A DNA stretch of 64,000 nt, taken from Corinectria fuckeliana (lineage: Eukaryota; Ascomycota; Sordariomycetes; Hypocreales; Nectriaceae). The notes below the pieces were generated by a model that did no database searches, was not told the DNA's origin, and saw only the letters and a program-made list of their open reading frames with translations. The DNA is taken from assembly GCA_019137255.1 (NCBI GenBank), contig WPDH01000039.1, forward strand, positions 1-64,000, given 5' to 3'. Positions 47,643 through 58,997 of this stretch are shown here, one piece after another. Position numbers and translations under genes: made by a program. Positions within the stretch are counted from its first letter, which is position 1. The number at the start of each line of letters is the position of its first letter.

Positions 47643-50100
47643 CTAGACCGCGGACTCGTACTTGGCGTTGTGAGTTTTGATGGCTCTGCGTCCCGGGTGT
47701 TAGCATTAACATCTGCTCCTCTTCGGTGCCACCTCCAGTGAGGTAGAGGAACAAAACTTACCGGCCACTGGGGTCCGACTGTTGGGACCAGGTCGGGGCC
47801 CAGCGCTGGACAGTCCCCGCGCAATACGGAGGGAAGTGCTCGTCGAACATGCAGCGGTACCAGTACCTATCATACAGTCGTCAGTCAGTCTCTCAACTAT
47901 CACCATTGGGGGACAGAGAACGTACGCCTCCTTGCTGTCGGGAATGTCGTCGCCCCATTCCGGCTTGGGGTTCTTCATCATCTCGTCCGTAACCTGGAGC
48001 TCGGCGTTGTCCTTGAGCGAGTCGATCCACCCGTAGCCAACACCATCAGAGAATTGCTCCTTCTGCCTCCAAAGGATGTTATCAGGAAGATATGGCTTAG
48101 CGCTAGGGTCGTCGGTCGTATCAAAGGCCTTTCGAATGATGTACTTCTCGATCCTGTCCTTGGTGATCATCTTGTCGGCAGGGTCGACGTTCATGGAAGT
48201 CTCAAGGAACTGTCACGTCTTGTTAGCACAATCCGGCTTCTTTTTCTCCCTCTCATGCTCCAGCTTACCTCCTTGTCCAGGAATGGCACACGGGCCTCGA
48301 GACCCCAGGCAGAGGTGGACTTGTTGGCTCGCAGACAGTCGGCGTAGTGCAGGTTCTTGACACGGTGAACAGTCTCCTCGTGAAACTCCTCCTTGTTAGG
48401 GGCAGCATGGAAGTAGAGGTAGCCACCAAAGATCTCGTCGCTACCCTCACCGCTGAGAACCATCTTGATACCCATGGCCTTGATCTTGCGGGACAGCAGG
48501 TACATGGGAGTCGAGGCTCGGATGGTGGTGACGTCGTAGGTCTCCAGGTGGTAAATGACATCCGACAGAGCGTTGAGGCCATCCTCGATGGTAAAGGTCA
48601 TGACGTGGTGGCGGGTGCCGAGGAACTTGGCGACCTCGAGGGCAGCCTTGTTATCGGGGGAACCGGGCAGGCCGATGGAGAAGGAGTTGAGCTGGGGAAG
48701 GTAGGTGACGGTATCGAGATGCTCATCATCAGGGTCAATACCGACGAGACCCTCGCCGATGTCCGGGTTGCTAGCCATGTCGGCGGTGGCGTCGTTGTCT
48801 GCGGCCTGCTGTCGCAGCCTCAACATCTCGCGCTGGGCAATGGAAGCGACCAAGCTGGAGTCCAGACCACCGGAAAGGAGGACACCGTAGGGGACCTCAG
48901 CCATGAGGCGCTTGCGGACAGCCTTCTCCAGTGCCTCTCGGAGAACCTTGTAGTCCACGGGGGTCTGGGGCACCTTGGCGGGGTCCCACCATGAGGGGTT
49001 GAAGTAGCGGGTGGTCTTGCCGGTCTTGGAGTCGAAGACATGGCCGGGAGGGAAGGCCTCGATCTTATCGCAAACCGGGTGCAGGGACTTGAGCTCCGAG
49101 GCGAAGTAGACCGTGCCGGGCTCCTTGGAGGACCAACCCTGGTAGAAGGTGGTGATGCCGATCGGGTCACGGGCGGCAATGGTGCGGTCCTGGTTCTTGT
49201 CGTACAGGACGAACGAGAACATGCCGTCGAGGTGGTTGGGGGCGTCGAGGTCGTACTCGGTGTACTGCGAGGGATTGTTGTGAGCTCATTGTCCTTATCC
49301 ACAGATCCAGAGTCGCTTAAGGGCCGGGGGAGCATCTTACCAGGGGGATGATGACCTCGCAATCGGAAGTGGTCTTGAAGTGGTACTTTCCGTGGAGGTT
49401 CTTTCGGATCGAACGATGGTTGTAGATCTCACCGTTGACAGCGAGAATGATGGTGTCGTCGGCGTTAGTCAGGGGTTGAGCACCAGACTCTGTATGCGAT
49501 TGTTAGACACGGGAACGGGAGCCGGGGGGCCGGGGACGGAAGGGGCGACGACTTACCGACACCAACAATGCTCAGACGCTCATGGCAGAGAACTAGACGG
49601 CATGGTCAACAAGGCATGGTCGCGCATATTGGAGACCGATTGACCTACTGGTGTTGTTGGAGATGACGCTTCCACCTGGACATGTGACTCAGCATTTGCG
49701 CTCGCACTTATGAGGGCATCGTCGGCTCAGAAGCAACTTACTCCAATCGGGGCCACGGTGGCGAATCCTGCGACAATGGGGTCAATGACTGGAGCTCGCA
49801 GTTAAAAGGAGCGCGGGAAGCAACACGTACGCTTTTGAAAGGCGAAGCGCAGTCGGCTTGAACTTTTGGACGTCGGGATGACTTCGTCGCGTGCACTGTC
49901 AGTCACAGTTCCAGAGACGGTTTTTTTGGCGGGGTGTGGTGCGGTGCGCCGCGCCGCGCCGCGCGAGCGATTGATGGCGGGGTGCCTCTCAGTGCCCCTC
50001 TATATCCATGTTCGCATTGGCTGTGCGCAGCGCACAGGCGTCGATAAGCTGCTGACGGGGGATGGACGACTCACCGATGGCAAGCAAAGATTCCACACAT
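47643..50100 (-). CDS. Asparagine synthetase (glutamine-hydrolysing)
   Basis: Ten exons: 50100-50075, 49881-49831, 49767-49742, 49675-49649, 49592-49557, 49489-49341, 49264-48269, 48209-47926, 47866-47762 and 47685-47643. They encode 580 residues. The N-terminal class II glutaminase starts [20 protein letters not shown], with Cys2 the nucleophile after Met removal, followed by [18 protein letters not shown] and [11 protein letters not shown], each split by small introns. The synthetase domain has the PP-loop [13 protein letters not shown], then [20 protein letters not shown] and [17 protein letters not shown]. The end is [20 protein letters not shown] and a short tail. The enzyme converts aspartate, glutamine and ATP to asparagine in the cytosol. 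The first five exons are only 26-51 bases, so automatic gene finders easily lose the N-terminus. Confidence 0.96.
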
Positions 50101-51331
50101 GGTTGCGGTTTGTGAGGAAGCAGAGGGAAGCAGAAGGATCCAAACCAAGGACGATAGCAAGACGGTTCTTGACAGAAGGGAGGAATGGGAGGGAGAGAAA
50201 GTTGGGGGAGAGAACGCAAGTTAACTGAGAAAAAGAGGAGTCATTCAAAACTCCACCTAAGAAGATGGTCCGGTACTGGGAGAAAAAAAAGTGGAAGGCT
50301 ACCGCCGGGTTGTGGACTGGTCCAAAGCAAGCAAGGAAGCAAGCCAAGTTGCGCAGTCGGCCATCGGAGATCTGTGTCACTCGCCCCGTCGGTGATAGGG
50401 GACTATGCGGATAACGAACCCTCCATTAGCCCAGCTTGCACGCCCGTCCCGTCCTAGACCATCCATCTAATTATCCATCCATCTAATACCAAGTCGTGGA
50501 TGGCACTCAGCGCCGGCCGACTTCGGCTTGTAATTCGGCCACCTCTATTGGCGCCTGTCTAAAAGCCACGGGCCGACCGAGCATTACATAAAGACCCCGG
50601 GCCGTCGATAAGAGCTCCGGAAACCCATCCTGTTGTGACTCGAACGGCGAGGGAAGAACGAACATCTGATGAATTGATTTTTACATGTATTATGGGCCGG
50701 TTTGCTAATCGCGTGTGTCTTGACAATGCTCTCTATCTCACAAGAACCCGAGAGCCGTGAGTGAAGCCCCCGCCGGCCGCGCTCCCCACCGGGACCTCAC
50801 TTGAGACGTCGGGCCATCGCCAACAAGAAATATTTTGTCTTTAACCTACAGTAAGCAGCACTATACATGCTTGTCCATTGTCCATTCCCATATCCACTGT
50901 CAAATCCCGAGAATGGAAGTGATGCCAGCAGTCGCATGGTGGGGCAGAAACGTCAAAGGCAAACCCGCCAAGGGTTCCGACAACGCAGCTAGAATGATTC
51001 ACCCAGATCGCCGGGACCGGGAATGGAGCCCCGGGAATGGGAAGCCGGGAATGATCCCTCACCTCGCGTGACGACAAAGGAGACACCGAAATGCTTTTCG
51101 TATTCAGGGCACCCGCCTCAGCTAGAAGCCTTGCTCTCTCCATGCTATATGCCCTGAAGCCGGCCATCATCGTCGCAGATCCAGGTCCAGTTCATGCAGG
51201 CATTCTGGTTTCCTCGGCCACATATCAAGCAATAATTTTCGCCTTAGTATCCCCCAAACGCCATAGCCGCGCACATCCCTAATGAAGTGTCTAAAGTCCT
51301 TACCGCCCTGGACGCCCGCCGCTCGCTGCCC
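50101..51331. other. Promoter-side region of asparagine synthetase and 3' region of UBC9
   Basis: About 1.2 kb with no recognised gene. A TGACTCG word (one mismatch from the TGACTCA amino-acid control element) lies at about 50636-50642. Frames such as 50841-51170 (-) and 51091-51282 (+) are unsupported. Confidence 0.4.
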
Positions 51332-51997
51332 TCATGGAGCGGGGTTGTCGCGGACTACACGGCGGATCCGCTTCTCGTACTCGGCGCGGTCCCTCTTGAA
51401 GAGGTTGTATGCATCCGCCTGGGCGGGGGACTCGGGGTTCGGGTCGTTGAGCAGGTCTTGGATGCCCAGCAGAATCTGCTTTACCGTGATGGCAGGCTTC
51501 CACGCCTCCTCCTCGTTGAGGATCGAGAGGCAGACGGTGCCGGAGGGGTAGACGTTGGGGTGGAACAGCGGGGGGACGAATTTGCCTGCGAGACGACGAA
51601 TCAGTATGATGGCTTCTCTGGGGGGGTTCAGTTCGCACGGGGGTCGTGATGCTCACATTTGGGAGGTTTCGTAGGGTACTCTATCGTCGAGATCAGTCAG
51701 CGCCAGCCTCGTTAGGTGGGAATCACGGGCTCGCGTGGGCACTCACCATCGGGGAACGAAATAGACAGCTTGAACAAGCCACCCTCCCAGATCGTCTTGT
51801 CCTTTCCTGGGATACCGCACTCCCAGTTCTTGACGTCCAAGACACCCTCCTTGGTGCGCGCGGGCTTCGCGAAGAACCCGAACGGATGGTCTCGTCGCCA
51901 CTGCTTTCTGCTGGGCATGAGCATGGCGTTAACGGGCAACAAAGGGACAAAGCGACGTTTACCTCTCCTCCTGTAATCGGTTTTGACAAAGAGCCAT
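51332..51997 (-). CDS. UBC9: SUMO-conjugating enzyme UBC9
   Basis: Exons 51997-51963, 51907-51747, 51680-51657 and 51585-51332 encode 157 residues, the standard size. The start [20 protein letters not shown] gives the basic N-terminal helix that binds SUMO and E1. [20 protein letters not shown] and [20 protein letters not shown] follow, with the active-site cysteine in SGTVCLSIL and the tail [20 protein letters not shown] typical of UBC9 rather than ubiquitin E2s. The third exon is just 24 bases. The enzyme transfers SUMO to lysines of nuclear proteins and is usually essential or important for septation and genome stability. Confidence 0.97.
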
Positions 51998-52793
51998 GTT
52001 GGTCGCTCGGGCGTGGAGTTGAACGGTGATGAATCGCAAAGTGAAGGCGGTCACGAGGTGATAGCAGACTCGCGAGGACGAGGGGTCGTCGGGGTGGAAT
52101 CAGCAGGCCCAGGTGGCAGTGGAAAGTCGAAACCCGTTGCTGCGATGCAACAGAGAGCCGTTGTTGTTTTGCGGCTGGGGTGTGGTTGGCACAGGTGTTG
52201 AGGCGGCGAGAGTGAGAGAATCAGATCGAAGCAGAGCTGGGGAAGCCTGAGGCCGATTACGCATGGGTTCACGAGAATGGTGAAGGCGACTGACTGACGT
52301 TGGCAAAAAGTGGCGCCAGCACAAACGCCTCGGAAGCAAACACCAACCAGCACGGCACGCACCAGGCCTCGGGAAACCCCGCTAAAGCCGCCTGAAGGCC
52401 ACTAGACGAGGCAGCAAGTGCTAGAGGTACCTGGGTTGTTAGGCGGGGTGATCACTGATCGAGTCCAGGCGCAGTGAGCTGTGAGGGGCTGCCACAGGTA
52501 CCCTGCTTGTGTGCCTAGGTACCTCTGTAGGGGGGTGCCTCGGCTCCATAGTGAGGGATGAGGTGGTCATCCACGATCACCTCGAGTACCTACTAGTAGT
52601 TTGTACAGCATCAATATTTCAACTTCGCACCATCGCTCCAACCTCCGCTTCTCCGGCTACCATCTCTAACGCAGCTACACGTCAAATTCTAGATCGCTCC
52701 TTTCTTAGAAGACTCTTCTGGTCCGTTTGGCCTTCCCTCCGCTCGTCGTTGTTGCGGTGTCTGGTTGTGTGAGCCGGTGAGATACTGGCCATC
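51998..52793. other. Divergent promoter region UBC9/PEX19
   Basis: About 800 bp shared by two divergent genes. It contains AGGTACCT palindrome-like words (about 52428-52435, 52517-52524) and nothing else recognised. Confidence 0.45.
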
Positions 52794-54475
52794 ATGGACA
52801 CAACAAGGGACACGCCCGAAGGCGCAAAGAAGGAGGAGGTCGAGCCTACCGTGAACGAAACTGTCGCTCCTGTCGTGGATCCTGCAGCAGAACCTGCTAC
52901 GGCACCAGAAGCAGCCGCTCCAGCGCTTCCAACTGAGACGGAGATCCCCGTTGAGACGAAGCCTGCTGAGGCCAGTCCTGCTGAGGCCACACCTGCCGAG
53001 TCTAAATCTGTCGAGGTCGAAACTGTTGAGTCAAACCCGGTTGGTAAGACGGCTGTAGAGGCACCGCATGTCGAGGCCGAGGCGCCAGTGGAAGCCAAGG
53101 TCGTCGAGACCAAGAGTGTCGAGACCAAGACTTTCGCTACGACCTCAACTGAATCGCCGCCTATCGAGACCACGGTTGTCGAAACAAAAGTCACCCAGAC
53201 CACGGCTGTCGAGATACTCCCAGTAGAAGACAATTCCGCCGAGGTCAAGGCTGATGAAACGACGCCCGCTGAGGCACAACCTACTGAAACTAAGGTCGCC
53301 GAGACAAAGGCTGTTGAGACGGAGCCTATCAAGTCGGAGCCCCTGGAAGCGACTCCTGGCGATGTCAAGCCCGTTGAAACCGTGCCTATCGAGGCGAAGC
53401 CGGTCGAGGTGGTTGAGGACTTCTCAGATCCGGACGAGGATGACCTGGATGATCTAGATGATTTAGATGGTACATCGGATGCGACTCTCTGAGGAAGGCA
53501 CACTCGCTAATCATCACCACCAGATATGCTGGATGACTTCTCGACAGTCAAATTAGAGCCAAAGAAGGCTGGTGAGACTGACGTGCCTGGCAAGCCAGAG
53601 GCGGCTAAGGATGCTACTGAAGGGAAGAAGCCAGAGGCTGAGGATGCCTTCTCGGAAGAAGAATTTGCCAAGCAGCTACAAACTGGCATGGCTGATCTTT
53701 TGGGCGAGCTCGAGCAATCGGTATGTCCATGTTCTTCCCGCATCCATCTACGGGTAGCAAGCTTACATCGTCACAGCCCGACATGCAGACTCAATTCGAG
53801 GACATCTTCAAGCAAATCGCAGCTGCAGACGGAACAGCAGACCCTGCTGAGCCCAGCACCTCGGCCAAGCCCACTCCCCAGGCCTCCGCCGAAGACGCCT
53901 CTTTCCAGGAAACCATCCGGCGGACCATGGAGCGCATGCAGACGTCGGGCGACCAGGCCACTGCGGCAGCTGCCTCGGGAAGCGGGGACGACTTCGTGTC
54001 CGAGATGCTCAAGCAAATGTCCTCGGGCGATCTTGGCGGACTTGGCGGCGACGGCAACGAGGAGGAGTTCTCCAAAATGCTCATGGGCATGATGGAGCAG
54101 CTCACTAACAAGGAGATCCTCTACGAGCCCATGAAGGAGCTCGACGACAAGTTCCCCGACTGGCTCACCAAGAACCGCAGCTCCACGCCCAAAGAGGACC
54201 TGAAGCGGTACGAGGAGCAGCAGGTAGTGGTGCGCGAAATCGTGGCCAAGTTCGAGGAGAAGACGTACTCGGACTCGAACGCCGCGGACAGGGAGTTTAT
54301 CGTGGACAAGATGCAAAAGGTAATGGCCATCCACTTCCAAATCAGCACAACCCTCCGTGACTAACCCGAGTTACAGATGCAAGCAGCGGGGTCCCCGCCA
54401 TCAGATTTAGTAGGTGATATGTCATCGGCACAGGAGGCCTTGAATCCAGGGGACGAAGCATGTAACCCTCAGTAA
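52794..54475 (+). CDS. PEX19: Peroxisomal membrane protein import receptor PEX19 with long N-terminal extension
   Basis: Exons 52794-53469, 53524-53720, 53777-54319 and 54377-54475 encode 504 residues, against roughly 300-350 in most relatives. The first about 205 residues are a low-complexity Glu/Thr/Pro/Val/Ala array of short units such as VETK, PVEA and AETK. Then comes the usual start of the protein, the acidic PEX3-binding region DPDEDDLDDLDDLDDMLDDF, joined across intron 1. The C-terminal cargo-binding domain contains DFVSEMLKQMSS, MLMGMMEQLTNKEILYEPMK and FPDWLTKNRS. The last exon ends CNPQ, a farnesylation-type CaaX box. PEX19 chaperones peroxisomal membrane proteins in the cytosol and docks them on PEX3. 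Confidence 0.93.
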
Positions 54476-54644
54476 ATACCGAGTTTGGATCTTCTTGTCC
54501 ACGTTCTATATACCCTCTCACGAGGTCATTGTACACGGTCGATGATATTTACCCGTGGCATCGCCCAAACGCCAAATCCGTTGACCTTATGATATATCCC
54601 CAACGCCATGATGCAAACACAGAAGCCAGAAACCAAAACATCGT

Positions 54645-55411
54645 TCATGATTGCATTACGTCGTCGTCACCAGTGAGGTCCATCTGACTCGATGCCTCTT
54701 GATGGTAGGCTTGGTGTGCTTGTTCTTGCGAGATGAGTTCGGCAAAGATGTCGTCATAGTCCTCGTCTGACATGGTGGATAGTGGTCGTTGTGATGGCAT
54801 TCGCTGCTGTTCCTCGTAAGATGCCAGCATAGCTTCGAGTTCCTGATCCTCCATGCCGTTGTCTACCATCATCTCGTCGTCTTCTAGGATCTGTGGCTCC
54901 TCCTGCTGAAACATCATAGCATCCTCAATGTCTGCCTCGGAAAACTCGGGCGCGTCGTAGGACAGTTGCCCCCGGTCCGCCAGGAAGCTCGATTTCAGCA
55001 ACTAAGCTCAAATGTTAGCGACTCGTGTATTCATCGTATGGACAGCGACAATGTTACCTGGCCTTCGACATCCCTCCTCTGCCACGCCTTTTCGTCACTC
55101 TTCTGGCGGACATTCTGCAGGAAAAGCTTCCGCCTACTCTCCTGAACATCCTCTCGCTTCCGGACGACGGGATTCGGACGCGTCGGGCGCGAAGCAAACT
55201 TGAATTTGAGGGGTTGAATGGGCGATGACTGGACTTGTCGTTGGGGAAGCGTGTTCTTGTCAATTGGCGAAAGTGGTGACGACGCGCGAATGGGAGAGGA
55301 TGAAAGCGGCGAAGGCACGGCTGGGCGGTGGTTCCAGGAGCCGGAGAAGATTGGTGCAGGAGCAAAGGACAGCATCTTGTTGACTGTGTTTTCGTCTTCT
55401 TGGCGTGGCAT
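54645..55411 (-). CDS. Unknown acidic/basic two-part protein conserved in style with ascomycete hypotheticals
   Basis: Exons 55411-55058 and 55001-54645 encode about 236 residues. The first ATG of the frame (MPRQEDENTVNKMLSFAPAP) is used. Upstream codons of the same frame have no ATG. The first exon is Pro/Ser/Arg/Lys-rich (SPIRASSPLSPIDKNTLPQR), ending in a basic helix RKLFLQNVRQKSDEKAWQRR. The intron GTAACA...GCTTAG follows VEGQ. The second exon is strongly acidic (FSEADIEDAMMFQQEEPQIL, SDEDYDDIFAELISQEQ). No domain is recognised. The gene lies divergently from the ABC1-family gene and tail-to-tail with PEX19. A nuclear role is possible from the composition, but this is only a guess. Confidence 0.7.
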
Positions 55412-55830
55412 AGACTTGGAATTGAGAATTGGGGGACGTTTGTTGCAAAGCTTCTGGAGGTAAGGCTGTAATGTGATGCGAATCAAAGTGTGGATGGTGA
55501 GTGTGGTGGTGGCGGGTGGTGGTTTAATGGGCTGGCCAAGGCGACGCCTACTTGACGCGGTTCTGTCACGGGCGCGTGATCACGTGCCTTGCGTAAATAG
55601 CGCTAGCTGAGTGCTTTCGAGTTCGGGTTTGTTGGGTGGTGGGGCTCCGAGGTTCGCTCTGGCCCCAGCGACCTGGACGGACAAAAAAGACTGGCGACAT
55701 TGGCGACTTGAGCTGAGGCCGACATCTGCTATTCCGATACCACATTTCGCTAGCCTTACTATCGCCTTAGAATGAGGAATTGTCTTCTTTCGCAATCCTC
55801 TTCTCGCTGTTCAAGTGCTTGGGCGGCCCG
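55412..55830. promoter_or_regulatory. Divergent promoter region, unknown acidic-protein gene / ABC1-family gene
   Basis: About 420 bp between divergent start codons. It includes a GTGGTGG-type stretch near 55500-55525. No specific site is claimed. Confidence 0.45.
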
Positions 55831-57746
55831 ATGAACGTCTTTTCCTTCCCTGCCTTCGCCACCCGAATCGGCGCTCGACCATGGACCTGCTCGACTTGCC
55901 GGAACCAATTGGTACGCAGTAAACCCCTGCGACACGTCCGCTCAAGGGGTTTCGCCTCGGGGAGGAGTTCGCGCGGAGGCAATGGGTCGAGTCGAGGGCC
56001 TGGTCGACTGGTGCTGTACGCCTCGACGGGCACGGCGACAATAGGCGCAGGCGCGCTCGCGTTTACCGACGATATCAAGAACGGATATGAGGCGGCAGAG
56101 AGAACCGGCAGAGTGGCGGCGGCGCTGGCCATCTGCATCAACGAGTACGGGCCTCAATCGACGTCCCGGCGCATAGGCTTTGGGCTAACGGCGCGGTAGC
56201 TACCGGACGACGTTGAACGAGAGAGCGGCCACCAAAGAGAGGGAAGACCAAGATAAGCTGCTGAACTCGTGCCACAAGCGATGCGCCGAGCGGACTTTAG
56301 TGGTCTTGGAAAAGAATGGCGGAATCTTTATCAAACTTGGGCAACACTTGGTATGTATAGACTATGGTTACCCCGATCGGGGTTTGGCGATGGCTGACAG
56401 CCGAATTCTAGAGCGCCATGAACTACCTCCTCCCGCCCGAATGGACAAACACCTTCATCCCGCTCCAAGACAAGTGTCCCGTATCATCATTCGAGTCCAT
56501 CGAGAACATGTTTCGCCTAGATACAGAGGAGGGCCTTTGGGATTACTTCTCCGAGTTCTCGAGCGAGCCCATTGGCGCCGCCTCACTCGCGCAAGTACAC
56601 TTGGCGACCATCAAGGAGTCTGGTCGAAAAGTTGCCGTCAAAGTCCAGCATCCAGAATTAGAGGGCTGGGCTCCATTGGACCTTGCCCTAACCAGATATA
56701 CCTTCTCGACCCTGAAGCGGTTCTTCCCGGAATACGACCTCGAGTGGTTATCGGCCGAGATGGACGTGTCCCTGCCAAAAGAACTGGACTTTCAGGAGGA
56801 GGCGCTTAATGCAGAGCGCATGAAGGCACATTTTTCCAAGATCCCCCAGCTGCCTCTCGTTATCCCCGAGGTCATCTGGGCAAAGAAGCGCATCCTCGTG
56901 ATGGCTTGCGAATCCGGGCACCGCCTCGACGACCTTGAGTTTCTAGACAAGAACGGCATTGATCGTGACGAGGTCTCCGCCACTCTCGCTCGTATTTTCA
57001 ACGAGATGATCTTCGGCGACGGCGCGCCCCTACACTGTGACCCTCATGGCGGCAATATTGCCATCCGCAAGAACAAGTCACGCCGCGGTCTGGGTCGTGG
57101 CCCGAATTTTGATGTGATTCTTTACGATCATGGTCTATACCGCGACATTGACCTCCCTCTCCGCCGATCTTATGCCAAGATGTGGCTCGCAGTCATCGAC
57201 GGCGACATGGACAAGATGAAGAAGTACGCGCACGAGGTCGCCGGCATCACCGACAAGGACTTTCCTCTTTTCGCCTCGGCCATTACTGGTCGAGACTACA
57301 GCATCGTCAGCCAGGAAGGCTCCATTCTCCAGACCCGCTCGTCCGACGAGCAAAAGACCATGAGCGGCGCGCTCCAAGACGGGCTCATCGTCGACCTCGT
57401 CGGCCTGCTCGGCCGCGTGCCGCGCATCATCCTCCTGATCCTCAAGACGAACGACCTGACGCGCAGCCTAGACGAGAACCTGCAGACGCAGCAAGGCCCG
57501 ATCCGCAGCTTCATGATTCTCGCGCGCTACTGCGCGCGCACCGTCTTCTACCAGCAGCTCGAGGAGATCCGCCGTCGCGGGTCCCTGCTGTGGCCGCCGA
57601 ACGCGGTGCGGTTGTTTGCCGCCTGGGTCGGCTACCTGCGGGTCGAGGTTAAGCTGGAGGCGTTTGAGCTGTGGCTGGGTGTGAAGAGGGCGCTGGGCTT
57701 AAAAGGTGTGGAGCTTTCCAATCCTCTTCTCAAGAGTGACGCCTAG
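55831..57746 (+). CDS. ABC1/UbiB-family mitochondrial atypical kinase-like protein (Mcp2/ADCK1-like)
   Basis: Exons 55831-56144, 56200-56350 and 56412-57746 encode 599 residues. The N-terminus is basic and hydroxylated (MNVFSFPAFATRIGARPWTC) with a likely mitochondrial presequence, followed by a hydrophobic segment (LVLYASTGTATIGAGALAF). Family hallmarks follow: the KxGQ motif in NGGIFIKLGQHLSAMNYLLP, the Ala-rich loop EPIGAASLAQVH that replaces the kinase P-loop, VAVKVQHPELEG with the conserved Lys, PKELDFQEEALNAERM, and the catalytic HCDPHGGNI and VILYDHGLYRDI. This arrangement fits the Mcp2/ADCK1 group, linked to lipid and coenzyme Q homeostasis in the mitochondrial inner membrane. Assignment within the ABC1 family is inference. 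Introns restore YRTTLNERAATKERED and the KxGQ-SAMNYL junction. Confidence 0.92.
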
Positions 57747-58557
57747 AGCTGCATACATACATCCGTAGAACCGTACATGATACATGTCTGAGCAATCAGA
57801 ATCCCAACTTCAGTCTGGTGTTTGCGGATTATTCTATGTGTGCATACCCTTGTACCTCCGACTAAATCTACATGTTAGACTTGTTTCCAGTCCATGTTCG
57901 CCTAGACTCCAGTCTTGGGTTCCTTGTCCCATTTAGCGAAAACTTTTGTGATGGAAGCCGTGCTCTGAAATGGGGTCGCCATTTCTGTGTATGTTTTCAT
58001 CTTGTTTGTCACTGCTCTATGCCAAACGCTAGCTCTCCAAGATACACACTAAAGAAGAGAGACAGCTCATGCAGGAATACAGAAACGCAAAAACGCACAA
58101 CATAGACTACGGTCTTTGTATCCAGCACAAGCAATACACCCGGAAGAGCGCCTAGTCAAGTCCCCCCCACATCGCCGCAGTTTGGCTTGTAAGATTCAGA
58201 CATCCCATACACTTAGAAGAGTCGTTGGGATAACGCTCCGATAAGCGAGACCAGGATCCGCCTGGCTGGGACCCTGACCACCACCTAGATAACTACGTCT
58301 ACACATAATAACATGGACAAATGCGAATACTGAGAGGAATCCCGTCACCTTGTACACAGCATTATAGATGTACATATCCCTCGTTCCTAGAACATGCCTG
58401 GTTTCGATATTCACACGTCAGCATCTCGGAGCTGCGGTCCAACTTATCTACAACGCCCGATTTCCCTTTTCGGACAACACCTCGAAATCCCTCACGACCC
58501 CATTTGCTGAGCGAATATGAACCGCAACAATTCGTCTACCATCCATCAAAGATGGCT
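57747..58557. other. Intergenic region before tRNA-Val
   Basis: About 810 bp without a recognised gene. Small frames (57872-58105, 58196-58414) are unsupported. The upstream control of the tRNA is internal (boxes A and B). Confidence 0.45.
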
Positions 58558-58630
58558 GGTTCCGTGGTCTAGCTGGTTATGGCATCTCGTTAACACCGAG
58601 AAGGTCCCCGGTTCGAGCCCGGGCGGAATC
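58558..58630 (+). tRNA. tRNA-Val (anticodon AAC)
   Basis: A 73-base cloverleaf: acceptor GGTTCCG pairs with CGGAATC (one G-U), D arm GGTCTAGCTGGTTATGGC, anticodon stem TCTCG/CGAGA with loop TTAACAC (anticodon AAC), and T arm CCCGG-TTCGAGC-CCGGG. Discriminator A is at 58631, and a T5 pol III terminator follows at about 58634. Box B (GGTTCGAGCC) is a perfect match. No intron. CCA is not encoded, as usual in eukaryotes. Confidence 0.96.
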
Positions 58631-58631
58631 A

Positions 58632-58997
58632 CATTTTTGTCCTCCGAGTCCTTATAACTTTTGCTTGGTTTAAGGCGAGAGTATGTAAGCATGATGTCCC
58701 TTGAGTTGGCCTCCTTTAGCCAACGGCGTCGAAGTTGACTTGTTTTGATGGACTTAAAACTTGTAATCACTTCACCTCACTCAGTCAGAGCTTGCCTGCT
58801 TGGCTGAAATGGTTCGCATGACTTGCTCTTAGAGCACGCTTACTAGATGTATACCCCTGTCGTTTGAACATGAACAAATCCAGTCCCTAATGGTCGTGAC
58901 CAAAACCCCGACGCCTTGCCAAACCGTCTCGTCCAAAGAGCCAATTCCCTTTCCTGCAGTTCGTATACGATTCCTTGACTCCATCCAAACGCAGCCA
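58632..58997. other. Short region between tRNA-Val and the end of MRC1
   Basis: About 360 bp. It contains the tRNA terminator T-run and presumably the MRC1 3' UTR. Nothing else was recognised. Confidence 0.5.

Noticed and set aside
57182..57652. 156-codon plus-strand frame inside the ABC1-family gene
   Set aside because: It is an out-of-frame Arg/Pro-rich shadow of the real exon.
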